From positions 1 through 57,953 of the forward strand of contig WRBE01000009.1 in the NCBI GenBank assembly GCA_009779845.1: 57,953 nucleotides of DNA, read 5' to 3'. The position numbers and the translations under genes are program-made. The DNA is from Oscillospiraceae bacterium (GTDB taxonomy: Bacteria; Bacillota; Clostridia; Oscillospirales; Oscillospiraceae). Under the pieces are notes generated by a model. The model was not told where the DNA came from and did no database searches. It was given only the letters and a program-made list of their open reading frames with translations. Every line of letters starts with the position of its first letter. Position 1 is the first letter of the stretch. Positions 17,243-25,340 of this stretch are shown in pieces.

Positions 17243-17264
17243 TTTTTGGATATAAGCAAGGCAC

Positions 17265-17298
17265 AAAGAGCGTTTTCACCGATGTGAAAACGCTCTTT
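17265..17298. terminator. Bidirectional terminator between MFS gene and nrdD
   Basis: AAAGAGCGTTTTCAC and its complement form a 15-bp stem around CGAT between convergent genes. Confidence 0.85.
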
Positions 17299-17321
17299 AG
17301 TAATGCTCTAGTAGTCTATCG

Positions 17322-19664
17322 TTAGGTGTTGTGCTTTACCCGGTCTTGCTCTTCCGCTCGTTTGGCGTTGTTGAAGCGATCCACAGTGCCCACCAAATAG
17401 CCTGTAATCCGGCGGATGCGGTCGAAGGGGACAGTGTCGGGGGATTCCTTACGGCCACAGCCGGGGCATTGGTCTTTGATGATGCCGGAGAAGCCGCAAA
17501 CCGGGTCCCTGTCAACGGGGTGGTTGGTGGAGCCGTAGCCCACGCCGGACTGTTGCATGAAGCGGACGATTTTCTCGAAGGCTTCTAAGTTCTCACTGGG
17601 GTCACCGTCCATCTCGACATAGCTGATGTGGCCGGCGTTGGTGAGGGCGTGGTAAGGGGCCTCTAATTGAATCTTCTCATAAGCTGTGATGGGGAACTGT
17701 ACCGGGATGTGGAACCCGTTGGTGTAGTATTCTTTGTCCGTAATGCCGGGCAACTCACCGAACAGACCCTTGTCGATTCTCACGAATCGTCCGGCTAATC
17801 CTTCCGCCGGGGTAGAGATGAGGGAGAAATTGAGCCCAAGTTGCCGGGATTTCTCGTCTAGCTTGGTGCGCATATGGCTGATAATTTCCAGCCCTAAGTG
17901 TTGCGCCCGGTCAGTTTCACCGTGGTGGCTGCCGATGAGGGCCGTGAGTGTCTCGGCCAAGCCAATGAAGCCCACAGAGAGGGTACCGTGTTTGAGGACT
18001 TCTCGAATCTCGTCATCCCATTTCAGATTTTCACTGTCGAGCCAGATGCCTTGTCCCATGAGGAAGGGGAAATTGAACACCTTTTTACTGGCTTGAATCT
18101 CAAACCGCTCTAACAGTTGGGCGATGACCAAGTCGATTTTATGGTCAAGATCCTCGAAAAACCGGGGGATATCCCCCTTGGCCCGGACGGCCAGACGAGG
18201 CAGGTTGATGGAGGTAAAGCTCAGGTTCCCACGACCGGGACAAATCTCTTGACTGGGGTCGTGAACATTAGAGATAACCCGGGTGCGACAGCCCATGTAG
18301 GCAATTTCCGTCTCCGGTCGGTCAGGGTCGTAGAACTTTAGGTTAAAGGGTGCATCTACAAAGGCGAAGTTGGGAAACAGGCGTTTGGCGCTAACCCGGC
18401 AGGCCAATTTGAACAGGTCGTAGTTGGGCTCACCCTCGTTTAAGTTGATGCCGTCTTTCACCCGGAACACTTGGATAGGGAAGATCGGCGTCTCGCCCCC
18501 ACCGAGGCCCTGTTCTGTAGTGAGCATGACGTTTTTGATGACCATTCGTCCCTCGGGGGAGGTGTCTAGGCCATAGTTAATGGAGGAAAAAGGCGTTTGG
18601 GCACCGGCACGAGAGTGCATGGTATTGAGGTTGTGGATAAACGCCTCCATGGCTTGGAAGGTGGCCCGGTCGGTCTCTTTGGTAGCGTGATAGATGGCTA
18701 CGGTTTGGGCTTTTTTAAGCCCTTCCTCATCGCCATAGCGATCAGTTAGCAAGAGAAGTTCTTCTTTTAAGTACGCCTCATACCCCTCTAAGGTGGGGAC
18801 TAAGCCGGTGCTCTCTTGCACCTCGGCGATGATGGCACGAATATCCGTCTCCGGATCTTCCATCTCCCGCCAGAGCATCAAGGCTTTGGCCAGATTTTGG
18901 CGGTAGAGGCGCACAAAGGTTTTCGCCACCCCGTGGGCCATGCCGTAATCGAAGTTTACGATACTTTGCCCGCCGTGCTGGTCGTTTTGGTTGGATTGAA
19001 TGGCGATACAGGCAAGGGCCGCATAAGAGTTGATGTCATTGGGTTCCCGCAGGGTGCCATGGCCTGTGGAAAAGCCGCCTTTGAACAACTTGGTAATGTC
19101 AATTTGACAACAAGTGGTGGTCAAGGTGAGAAAATCTAAGTCGTGGATATGTATTTCCCCGTCAGAGTGGGCTTTGGCGTGGGTCTGGTTTAACACATGG
19201 CTGTGATAAAACTGCTTGGCCCCCTCCGAGCCGAATTTGAGCATAGCGCCCATGGCGGTGTCGCCGTCAATGTTGGCGTTTTCCCGCTTGATATCGGAGT
19301 CTTTGGCGTTGGCGAAGGTGATTTCTTCGTACCGTTGCATTAAGCGGGTTTTCAGCTCCCGCTGGCGGCTACGCTCGGAACGGTAGAGAATATAGGCCTT
19401 GGCGGTGGTGATATAACCATTGTCCATCAAAACCCGTTCCACGATATCTTGTACATGTTCGACATCCGGCTGGGTCTCGCCCTCAACTTCTAGGATAGAC
19501 ACCACCTCTTCAGCGAGTGCCGCAGCGACGGCTGCGCTGTCGGGCCGATAGGTAGCGGAAAATGCCTCGCTAATCGCATGGGCAATCTTGCCCACATGGA
19601 AGGGGACACACCGTCCGTCTCGTTTTTTAATCATTGTTACAGTACATGTTTCGGTTGTACGCAT
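17322..19664 (-). CDS. nrdD: Anaerobic (class III) ribonucleoside-triphosphate reductase
   Basis: A 780-residue protein that makes deoxyribonucleotides without oxygen. An ATP-cone regulatory domain (VIKKRDGR-like, residues 10-100) precedes the barrel, which contains NLNTMHSRAGAQTPFSSINYG. The glycyl-radical site is G755 in RITGYLVG. The zinc site before it reads DPVC...CPGC: C723, C733 and C736 are present, but the position usually holding the first cysteine is aspartate. It needs the NrdG activase, which is not in this window. The ATG follows AAGGAA. A promoter with two NrdR boxes lies directly upstream, so repression by NrdR when deoxynucleotides are plentiful is expected. Confidence 0.96.
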   Translation of the reverse strand: MRTTETCTVTMIKKRDGRCVPFHVGKIAHAISEAFSATYRPDSAAVAAALAEEVVSILEVEGETQPDVEHVQDIVERVLMDNGYITTAKAYILYRSERSRQRELKTRLMQRYEEITFANAKDSDIKRENANIDGDTAMGAMLKFGSEGAKQFYHSHVLNQTHAKAHSDGEIHIHDLDFLTLTTTCCQIDITKLFKGGFSTGHGTLREPNDINSYAALACIAIQSNQNDQHGGQSIVNFDYGMAHGVAKTFVRLYRQNLAKALMLWREMEDPETDIRAIIAEVQESTGLVPTLEGYEAYLKEELLLLTDRYGDEEGLKKAQTVAIYHATKETDRATFQAMEAFIHNLNTMHSRAGAQTPFSSINYGLDTSPEGRMVIKNVMLTTEQGLGGGETPIFPIQVFRVKDGINLNEGEPNYDLFKLACRVSAKRLFPNFAFVDAPFNLKFYDPDRPETEIAYMGCRTRVISNVHDPSQEICPGRGNLSFTSINLPRLAVRAKGDIPRFFEDLDHKIDLVIAQLLERFEIQASKKVFNFPFLMGQGIWLDSENLKWDDEIREVLKHGTLSVGFIGLAETLTALIGSHHGETDRAQHLGLEIISHMRTKLDEKSRQLGLNFSLISTPAEGLAGRFVRIDKGLFGELPGITDKEYYTNGFHIPVQFPITAYEKIQLEAPYHALTNAGHISYVEMDGDPSENLEAFEKIVRFMQQSGVGYGSTNHPVDRDPVCGFSGIIKDQCPGCGRKESPDTVPFDRIRRITGYLVGTVDRFNNAKRAEEQDRVKHNT

Positions 19665-19694
19665 TTCCTTATCCCCCTAGTATATTCATGCCAA

Positions 19695-19710
19695 CCACAA
19701 TATATTGTGG
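19695..19710 (-). promoter_or_regulatory. NrdR box 1 (promoter-distal)
   Basis: CCACAATATATTGTGG is a perfect palindrome matching the NrdR consensus acaCwAtATaTwGtgt. Its centre is 32 bp, about three helical turns, from box 2. Confidence 0.88.
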
Positions 19711-19726
19711 TTGGCGCCTCCTCGAG

Positions 19727-19742
19727 AGTAAATATATAGTAC
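19727..19742 (-). promoter_or_regulatory. NrdR box 2, overlapping the nrdD -10
   Basis: AGTAAATATATAGTAC is a weaker match to the NrdR consensus and covers the -10 hexamer of nrdD. Binding here would block RNA polymerase. Confidence 0.78.
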
Positions 19743-19764
19743 AACAGCGGACGCTTCCTGTCAA
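19736..19764 (-). promoter_or_regulatory. nrdD promoter
   Basis: On the minus strand, a perfect TTGACA (19764-19759), a 17-bp spacer and TACTAT (19741-19736) form a sigma-A promoter. The -10 lies inside NrdR box 2. Confidence 0.82.
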
Positions 19765-19822
19765 GCATAGATTGTATGATTTTGCCGTTTCGGAAGATTC
19801 ACTAAATATTAACGAACTTTCG

Positions 19823-19852
19823 TTTACAGAATGACCCCGGATGTGGTACAAT
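19823..19852 (+). promoter_or_regulatory. Promoter of the DUF975-like gene
   Basis: TTTACA, an 18-bp spacer and TACAAT point rightward toward the gene at 19912. Confidence 0.6.
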
Positions 19853-19911
19853 AAAAGTCGGCTGTAAATTTGATGAAAGATTTTGTAAAAGAAGGGTGGT
19901 GACGCAAACAA

Positions 19912-20673
19912 ATGGTTCGGCACAAGTTAAAGTTGCACGCAAAGGGGTTGATCTTGGCCCCCCGCAAGCCCCATGTGATTTTCGTCACCCTGCTTTATAT
20001 TGCCATTAGCATATTATTGTTGTTGATTGTGATGAACTTATCAGAACTGGGTGCGTTCCAAGTGGAGACCATTAGGCGGGTGAATAACGCAGCGGTAGAG
20101 GCATTCCAACTGGGCACATTCCCGCAGGTCGCTATTCCAGAGCTTCAGATTTCGGTATTGGGGCTATTCTTCTTTGTCATTCCGTGGATATTAACTTGGA
20201 TGGTTGAGCTGGGCTATCTTTATTACATCCGGGGCATCGCCCGGGGAGAAGACGGGTTGGGATATCGGAGCCTGTTTGAAGGGTTTAACTATTTTCTAAA
20301 AGGTCTTTTCATCCGCTTGCTTTCTTATGCGGCGATTTCTTTGGGATTTGTCTTACTCATGGTGCCTGGATTTGTCCTGATTGCGGCGTTTTCACAGGCG
20401 AATCTGTTATTGTTAGACAACCCGGATAAAAACGTATTCTGGCACCTGAGAGAATCCACCCGGCTTATGCGAGGACATAAGTGGGAGTACTTGGTGTTGC
20501 GGCTCAGTTTTATCGGCTGGTTGCTACTGATGCGGATTCCATTCTTGCACTACGCTGTGCGGGTGTGGTATACACCGTATTCCACATTGACTTTTGTAAA
20601 TTACTATCACGGCTTAATCGGCCAAGGGCCAAAAGACCCAGAAGATGGCTGGCAAAAGCCCAGTATGTTTTAG
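19912..20673 (+). CDS. DUF975-like membrane protein
   Basis: A 253-residue protein with about five membrane segments. LRESTRLMRGHKWEYLVLRLSFIGWLLL matches the DUF975 signature also seen in the protein encoded at 14167. The region GFVLLMVPGFVLIAAFSQANLLLLDNPD is typical too. Function is unknown. The gene ends 17 bases before the ABC-F gene, so the two may be cotranscribed. Confidence 0.82.
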   Translation: MVRHKLKLHAKGLILAPRKPHVIFVTLLYIAISILLLLIVMNLSELGAFQVETIRRVNNAAVEAFQLGTFPQVAIPELQISVLGLFFFVIPWILTWMVELGYLYYIRGIARGEDGLGYRSLFEGFNYFLKGLFIRLLSYAAISLGFVLLMVPGFVLIAAFSQANLLLLDNPDKNVFWHLRESTRLMRGHKWEYLVLRLSFIGWLLLMRIPFLHYAVRVWYTPYSTLTFVNYYHGLIGQGPKDPEDGWQKPSMF

Positions 20674-20690
20674 ATTTTTGAGGAGCAGAT

Positions 20691-22295
20691 ATGATTACAG
20701 TTAATAACCTAGGCTTAGATTTCGGATCGCAGAAATTGTTTGATCGGGTAGACATTCAATTCACTGCGGGGAATTGCTACGGTATCATCGGCGCAAACGG
20801 AGCGGGAAAGTCCACCTTTCTCAAACTAATCAGCGGCGAGCTAGAGTCCACCAGCGGACATGTGAGCATCCAGCCGGATGTGCGGATGTCGGCGCTCAAG
20901 CAGGATCAAGAGCGGTTCAATGACTACTCCGTCTTAGAGACCGTCATGATGGGCAACGCCCCTCTGTATGCGTGCCAGCAAGAAAAAGACGCCATCTATC
21001 TCCAAGAGGACTTTTCCGACGAAGACGGCATCAAAGCCGCTGAATTAGAAGAAAAGTTCGCCGAGCTAGGCGGCTGGGAGGCGGAGAGTGAGATTGGCCA
21101 GATGTTAGTGGGTCTCGGCATTCCCATCCCCCTCCATGAAAAGCAGATGTCGGAACTCACCGGACGGCAGAAGGTGAAAGTGCTCTTGGCCAGTGCCCTG
21201 TTCGGGCGGCCGGATATTATCCTGTTGGACGAGCCGACGAACAACCTAGACATTGACTCGGTGGTCTGGTTAGAGGAGTTCTTGTTGGACTACGAAGGCA
21301 CCGTACTGGTAGTGTCTCATGACCGATACTTCTTAAACACGGTCTGTACCCACATTGTGGATATTGACTTTGGGAAGATTAAACTCTATGTCGGTAACTA
21401 CGACTTCTGGTATGAGTCCAGCCAGCTTATGCAAAAGCTGATGAAAGAACAAAACCGGAAAGCAGAAGATAAGATCAAAGATTTGCAAGAGTTTATCCGA
21501 CGCTTCTCCGCCAACAAATCCAAAAGCCGACAGGCCACCAGCCGGAAAAAGCTGATTGAAAAGCTGACTGTGGAAGAAATGCCCGCCTCGTCCCGCCGTT
21601 ACCCTTGGGTGGGCTTCAAAGGCGAGCGGGAGGTGGGGAAAGATATCCTCACCGTGTCAGAGGTGTCGCAAACCGTAGACGATGTGAAATTGTTAGATAA
21701 TGTAGGCTTCATGCTGGGCAAGGGCGACAAAGTGGCCTTCATCGGCGATAACGAGCTGGCCATTACCACCATGTTCCAGATACTGGCGGAGCAACTAGAG
21801 CCGGACACCGGTGAGGTCAAGTGGGGTGTCACCACCAGCCGCACTTATTTCCCCAAAAATCACAGCGCCGATTTTGAAGAGGAATTAACCCTCATTGACT
21901 GGATGCGCCAGTTTTCAGAGGACAAGCGAGAGAGCTTTATCCGGCAATTCTTGGGCCGGATGCTGTTCTCCGGCGATGATGTATATAAGAAAGTCAGCGT
22001 CCTCTCCGGCGGAGAGAAAGTCCGGTGTCTGCTTAGTAAAATGATGTTGTCGGGTGCCAATGTGCTCCTATTTGACCAACCCACCAACCATCTGGACATG
22101 GAGAGTATTGCGGCCTTAAATAACGGGCTGGAAGCGTTTGAGGGCAATGTACTGTTTGCCACCCATGACCATCAGCTTATCCAGACCGTGGCAAACCGGA
22201 TTATCGAGTTTTTGCCAGACGGCACCGTCCGTGACCGCCGCATGACCTATGACGAATATGTGGCTGACCGTCGTGCCGCGGTAAATCACCAGTAG
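20691..22295 (+). CDS. ABC-F family ATPase (YbiT/YkpA-like)
   Basis: A 534-residue soluble protein with two nucleotide-binding domains and no membrane domain, as in ABC-F translation factors. Domain 1 has GANGAGKST (about residue 36) and LLDEPTNNLD. A charged linker (about 240-300) joins the domains. Domain 2 is altered: its Walker A region reads GDNELAITT and the catalytic position is Q463 in FDQPTNHLD instead of glutamate. Its signature motif LSGGEK is intact. The length and C-terminus match the YbiT-like group, believed to act at the ribosomal exit site. The ATG follows GAGGAG. Confidence 0.92.
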   Translation: MITVNNLGLDFGSQKLFDRVDIQFTAGNCYGIIGANGAGKSTFLKLISGELESTSGHVSIQPDVRMSALKQDQERFNDYSVLETVMMGNAPLYACQQEKDAIYLQEDFSDEDGIKAAELEEKFAELGGWEAESEIGQMLVGLGIPIPLHEKQMSELTGRQKVKVLLASALFGRPDIILLDEPTNNLDIDSVVWLEEFLLDYEGTVLVVSHDRYFLNTVCTHIVDIDFGKIKLYVGNYDFWYESSQLMQKLMKEQNRKAEDKIKDLQEFIRRFSANKSKSRQATSRKKLIEKLTVEEMPASSRRYPWVGFKGEREVGKDILTVSEVSQTVDDVKLLDNVGFMLGKGDKVAFIGDNELAITTMFQILAEQLEPDTGEVKWGVTTSRTYFPKNHSADFEEELTLIDWMRQFSEDKRESFIRQFLGRMLFSGDDVYKKVSVLSGGEKVRCLLSKMMLSGANVLLFDQPTNHLDMESIAALNNGLEAFEGNVLFATHDHQLIQTVANRIIEFLPDGTVRDRRMTYDEYVADRRAAVNHQ

Positions 22296-22371
22296 GCGTA
22301 TGCCTGCTCACCCCCAGAAGCGGTGAGCGCGTATCACATAGATGTATAAAAATCGAAGGAGGATATGATCA

Positions 22372-23793
22372 ATGAAACAAGCCAGAAGAACCAAAATCGT
22401 CTGCACCATCGGGCCCGCCGTGTCGAATCCCGCCGCCCTCAAAGAGATGATGCAGCGGGGCATGAACTGTGCCCGACTCAACTTCTCCCACGGGGATCAC
22501 GAAGAGCATTTGGGCCGTGTGACCATGCTCAAGGCCATCCGAGAAGAGCTGGGGCTACATGTGGCCTTAATGCTAGACACCAAAGGCCCAGAGATTCGCA
22601 CCAAGGGTTTAGAAGCGGGTAAAGTTGACTTAGTGACCGGAGAGAGTTTTACCCTGTACTGTAACGAGTTCCCCGGCGACCAGACCGGCGTTAGCGTGAC
22701 ATATGAAAATCTGTCTCGTGAAGTGGTGCCGGGCACCCGCATCTTAATTGATGACGGCTTGATTGAACTCTTAGTCCGTGAAATCGCCGGAGAAAAAATC
22801 CACTGTGTCGTTGTCAATGGCGGCCAGTTGGGTAGCAAGAAGAGTATCAACCTGCCGGACGTGAGCATTAACTTGCCCGCTATCACCGAGCAAGACGAAG
22901 GGGATATCATCTTCGCCTGCAAAAACGACTTTGACTTCGTGGCCGCCTCTTTCGTACGGAAAGCCAGCGATGTGGAGGCCATTCGCCGGGTGCTCAAAGG
23001 CAACGGCGGTGAGGATATTAAAATTATCTCCAAGATTGAGAACCAAGAGGGTGTCAACAACGCCATTGAGATTATTGAAGCCTCTGACGGCATCATGGTG
23101 GCCCGTGGCGACTTAGGCGTAGAAATTCCCGCAGAAGAAGTACCCATTGTCCAAAAAATGCTGATTGCGGAGTGTGTACGCCGGGGCAAGCCGGTTATTA
23201 CCGCCACCCAGATGTTAGACTCTATGATTAAAAACCCCCGCCCCACCCGCGCTGAGGTTAGTGACGTAGCAAACGCCGTATTTGACGGGACAAGCTGTGT
23301 CATGCTCTCCGGTGAGACCGCCAACGGCAAGTATCCGCTGGAAGCCCTGAGCACCATGGCGCGGATTGCAGAGCGGGCAGACCGGGAGCGGATTTGCTAT
23401 ATCGACAACGCTTCCATCTGTGACGGTGGACAGGTGGCACAAGACACAGTGTCCTACGCCACGTTTACCACGGCGAACAGCGTGGGTGCCAAAGCAATTA
23501 TCACCGTTACATCCACCGGCATTACCACCCGGATGGCATCTCGTTTCCGGCCGGACTGCCCCATTGTGGCAGTGACCGCCAACCCGAAAGTGATGCGCCA
23601 GTTGGCCATCTCTTGGGGTGTGGTCGCCTGTCTGGGAGACACAGCAGACAGCACGGACAAGCTATTTGAAGAAGGCGTGGAGAAAGCCGTAGAGATGGGC
23701 ATCGTCCAAGCCGGGGATCAAGTGGTTATTACTGCGGGATTACCTGTTGGTGAGGCGAAGACCACCAATGTACTCAAGGTGCATACCGTATAA
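22372..23793 (+). CDS. pyk: Pyruvate kinase
   Basis: A 473-residue glycolytic enzyme converting phosphoenolpyruvate and ADP to pyruvate and ATP. Visible motifs: NFSHGDHEEH (substrate binding), MLDTKGPEIRT, the active-site signature around SKIENQEGV, VARGDLGVEIP and KPVITATQMLDSM. The length equals the basic form, without the extra C-terminal PEP-utilizer domain of Bacillus-type enzymes. The ATG follows AAGGAGG. A small hairpin (22308-22330) separates it from the ABC-F gene, so limited cotranscription is possible. Confidence 0.97.
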   Translation: MKQARRTKIVCTIGPAVSNPAALKEMMQRGMNCARLNFSHGDHEEHLGRVTMLKAIREELGLHVALMLDTKGPEIRTKGLEAGKVDLVTGESFTLYCNEFPGDQTGVSVTYENLSREVVPGTRILIDDGLIELLVREIAGEKIHCVVVNGGQLGSKKSINLPDVSINLPAITEQDEGDIIFACKNDFDFVAASFVRKASDVEAIRRVLKGNGGEDIKIISKIENQEGVNNAIEIIEASDGIMVARGDLGVEIPAEEVPIVQKMLIAECVRRGKPVITATQMLDSMIKNPRPTRAEVSDVANAVFDGTSCVMLSGETANGKYPLEALSTMARIAERADRERICYIDNASICDGGQVAQDTVSYATFTTANSVGAKAIITVTSTGITTRMASRFRPDCPIVAVTANPKVMRQLAISWGVVACLGDTADSTDKLFEEGVEKAVEMGIVQAGDQVVITAGLPVGEAKTTNVLKVHTV

Positions 23794-23813
23794 TCAGAAT
23801 CAAATGTAAAGCG

Positions 23814-23843
23814 AAGGCCGGGCGGCTTGCGCCCGGCCTTTTT
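23814..23843 (+). terminator. Terminator after pyk
   Basis: AAGGCCGGGCG and its complement form an 11-bp GC-rich stem followed by TTTTT. Confidence 0.93.
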
Positions 23844-24026
23844 GCCCTTAGATATTCAACATCCCTCAACAATTTGCCCCATTTTTGCCCCACAATGATG
23901 GTGTGAAATAATTTGGGATGGCGGGGCAGAGGTTGTGCTTGCAAATTGCTTGGCTTTCTGTTATAATGATGCGAGTCAAGGGAAATTCCTTGAGAAAACA
24001 GGGGTTGTGAAATCCCCAACCAATAA

Positions 24027-24100
<74 letters not shown>

Positions 24101-24104
24101 TGTC

Positions 24105-24136
24105 AAAAAGCCGTCGATTTTTATCGACGGCTTTTT
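24105..24136 (+). terminator. Terminator after tRNA-Gly
   Basis: AAAAAGCCGTCGAT and ATCGACGGCTTTTT pair five bases downstream of the tRNA. Confidence 0.92.
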
Positions 24137-24198
24137 CTATGTCTTGTATTGTAAAGAGTTTGAGAGTGGTAGTTCCCATAGTTCCATTCGAAAGCGAG

Positions 24199-24366
24199 GT
24201 ATAATCACGCAAACACCCCTTATATTTAGGGCCGCTACTCCCGGCTTAACCTTTTCGTGCTAAGCCTTCGGCCCGGTGTATTGGCTAGCACGGTGCCCAG
24301 ATAAAAAATACAAGCAAGACAGAAAAGCCCGTAGCCGATCAATCGACCGGCTACGGGCTTTTTTTG
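24199..24366 (+). ncRNA. Candidate structured small RNA with its own terminator
   Basis: A TATAAT-like -10 near 24201 is followed by about 100 bases with a potential long-range closing helix (GGGC...GCCC around 24227-24296) and an inner helix GTGCTAAGCC/GGCTAGCAC. A strong terminator ends at 24366. No -35 box is obvious and no known RNA family is recognised. The unit lies between tRNA-Gly and hicB. Confidence 0.35.
24324..24366. terminator. Strong terminator, also serving hicB
   Basis: AAAGCCCGTAGCCG and its complement form a 14-bp stem with T-runs on both strands. It ends just past the hicB stop on the minus strand. Confidence 0.88.
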
Positions 24367-24374
24367 TTTTAGAA

Positions 24375-24770
24375 CTATTGATCTACGATATGAAGCTCTT
24401 GCTTTAATGCCGCTTGCAGAACCGCTGATACATTCAGACCGGCTTTTTCCGCCTCGGCATTCAGCCATGATGGAATGCTCACATTGCGGCGAACAGAGCG
24501 CCGCTCATGGGCTCGGCGATACGCTGTGAAGTCAATATCAACTAGGGAAATAAATTCATTCGGCGCACAGACAAGAGTATGCACATCGGTGGGGGCTGGT
24601 AATGGCTTTTCGTCATCTTCTAAGTCAATCCCCATTATACCCATGGCATCTCGGGCCTCTTCGATTGCCTCGGCTAAAGAATCGCCATGCGTATCAAGTG
24701 GGAAGTCTGGAACATGGACGGCGTAGCCATCGTCTAGTTTTACAAATACTACGGGATAAGCTGTTTTCAT
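24375..24770 (-). CDS. hicB: HicB-family antitoxin
   Basis: A 131-residue protein. The N-terminal HicB fold is visible as YPVVFVKLDDGYAVHVPDFPLDTHGDSLAEAIEEARDAMGI (degraded RNase-H-like). A C-terminal ribbon/arrhythmic DNA-binding segment reads SVRRNVSIPSWLNAEAEKAGLNVSAVLQAAL. It should bind and silence the HicA toxin and repress the operon. The ATG at 24770 follows GGAGG. It lies 71 bases downstream of hicA, in the toxin-first order usual for hicAB. Confidence 0.92.
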   Translation of the reverse strand: MKTAYPVVFVKLDDGYAVHVPDFPLDTHGDSLAEAIEEARDAMGIMGIDLEDDEKPLPAPTDVHTLVCAPNEFISLVDIDFTAYRRAHERRSVRRNVSIPSWLNAEAEKAGLNVSAVLQAALKQELHIVDQ

Positions 24771-24841
24771 GATAGATACCTCCAATTCATCATCGTTAAT
24801 CGTTGTCTAAAAAATATATTTTCAAAGTTTGGGCAGGGGGC

Positions 24842-24997
24842 TTATTTCAGCCCCCGCCGCTTGATAATTGCCTTTGCTACTGGTTCTTTGATTTCTCGTT
24901 GCCTTGATATGGCCTCAATGTCTTTGCCATTCGTGTAGATGTCGTGACTTCCGCCGTCTCGTTTGTGCCACCAGCCATTTTGCTCTAGTAGCTTCAT
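24842..24997 (-). CDS. hicA: HicA-family mRNA interferase toxin
   Basis: A 51-residue frame too short for standard gene calls. It reads MKLLEQNGWWHKRDGGSHDIYTNG, then a basic C-terminus ending AIIKRRGLK. The GSH motif holds the catalytic histidine of HicA toxins, and the size and double-stranded-RNA-binding-like layout fit. AGGAGG lies seven bases before the ATG. It heads the hicAB operon under a strong promoter at 25020-25048. Confidence 0.88.
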   Translation of the reverse strand: MKLLEQNGWWHKRDGGSHDIYTNGKDIEAISRQREIKEPVAKAIIKRRGLK

Positions 24998-25019
24998 ATT
25001 GTGTCCTCCTTATGATTCT

Positions 25020-25048
25020 ATTATACACACTAAATACACACTTATCAA
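25020..25048 (-). promoter_or_regulatory. hicAB promoter
   Basis: On the minus strand, TTGATA, a 17-bp spacer and a perfect TATAAT. The spacer and -10 carry two GTGTGTAT-like repeats, a plausible HicB operator. Confidence 0.82.
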
Positions 25049-25096
25049 TAGAATTTGCAAAAGTTTTTTGTTGTAAATGGATTTTGTCCAATATTT

Positions 25097-25156
25097 TTGA
25101 CTTGCACCTTGACTTGCATTTTTGTATTTTTTTGCCTATCTTTGCCCGTTTTTGCC
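25097..25156. repeat. Phased short repeats next to tRNA-Arg
   Basis: TTGACTTGCA occurs twice 12 bp apart (25097 and 25109), followed by three TTTGCC units exactly 10 bp apart (25131, 25141, 25151). Phased repeats like these are typical of protein-binding arms, for example at integration sites. Confidence 0.6.
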
Positions 25157-25175
25157 TGTGTGACCATGAAATAAA

Positions 25176-25208
25176 AAATCACTGCAACCCTTGAGATTGC
25201 AGTGATTT
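25176..25208 (-). terminator. Terminator after tRNA-Arg(ACG)
   Basis: AAATCACTGCAA and its complement form a 12-bp stem followed by a T-run on the minus strand, five bases past the tRNA. Confidence 0.88.
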
Positions 25209-25212
25209 CAAT

Positions 25213-25289
25213 TGGTACGCCCGGAGAGATTCGAACTCCCGACCTACTGGTTCGTAGCCAGGCACTCTATCCAGCTGAGCTACGGGCGC
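25213..25289 (-). tRNA. tRNA-Arg (anticodon ACG)
   Basis: A 77-base cloverleaf on the minus strand starting GCGCCCGTAGCTCAG with encoded CCA. The anticodon loop CTACGAA gives ACG, which is read as ICG after deamination. The first acceptor pair is G-U. Confidence 0.96.
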
Positions 25290-25340
25290 ACATAACGCTC
25301 GACTATCATAGCACGGCTTTGCAAAAAATGCAAGCCTTTT

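Noticed and set aside
22497-23357. 286-codon frame antisense to pyk
   Set aside because: Composition is a serine-rich shadow of a high-GC gene; pyk itself is unmistakable.
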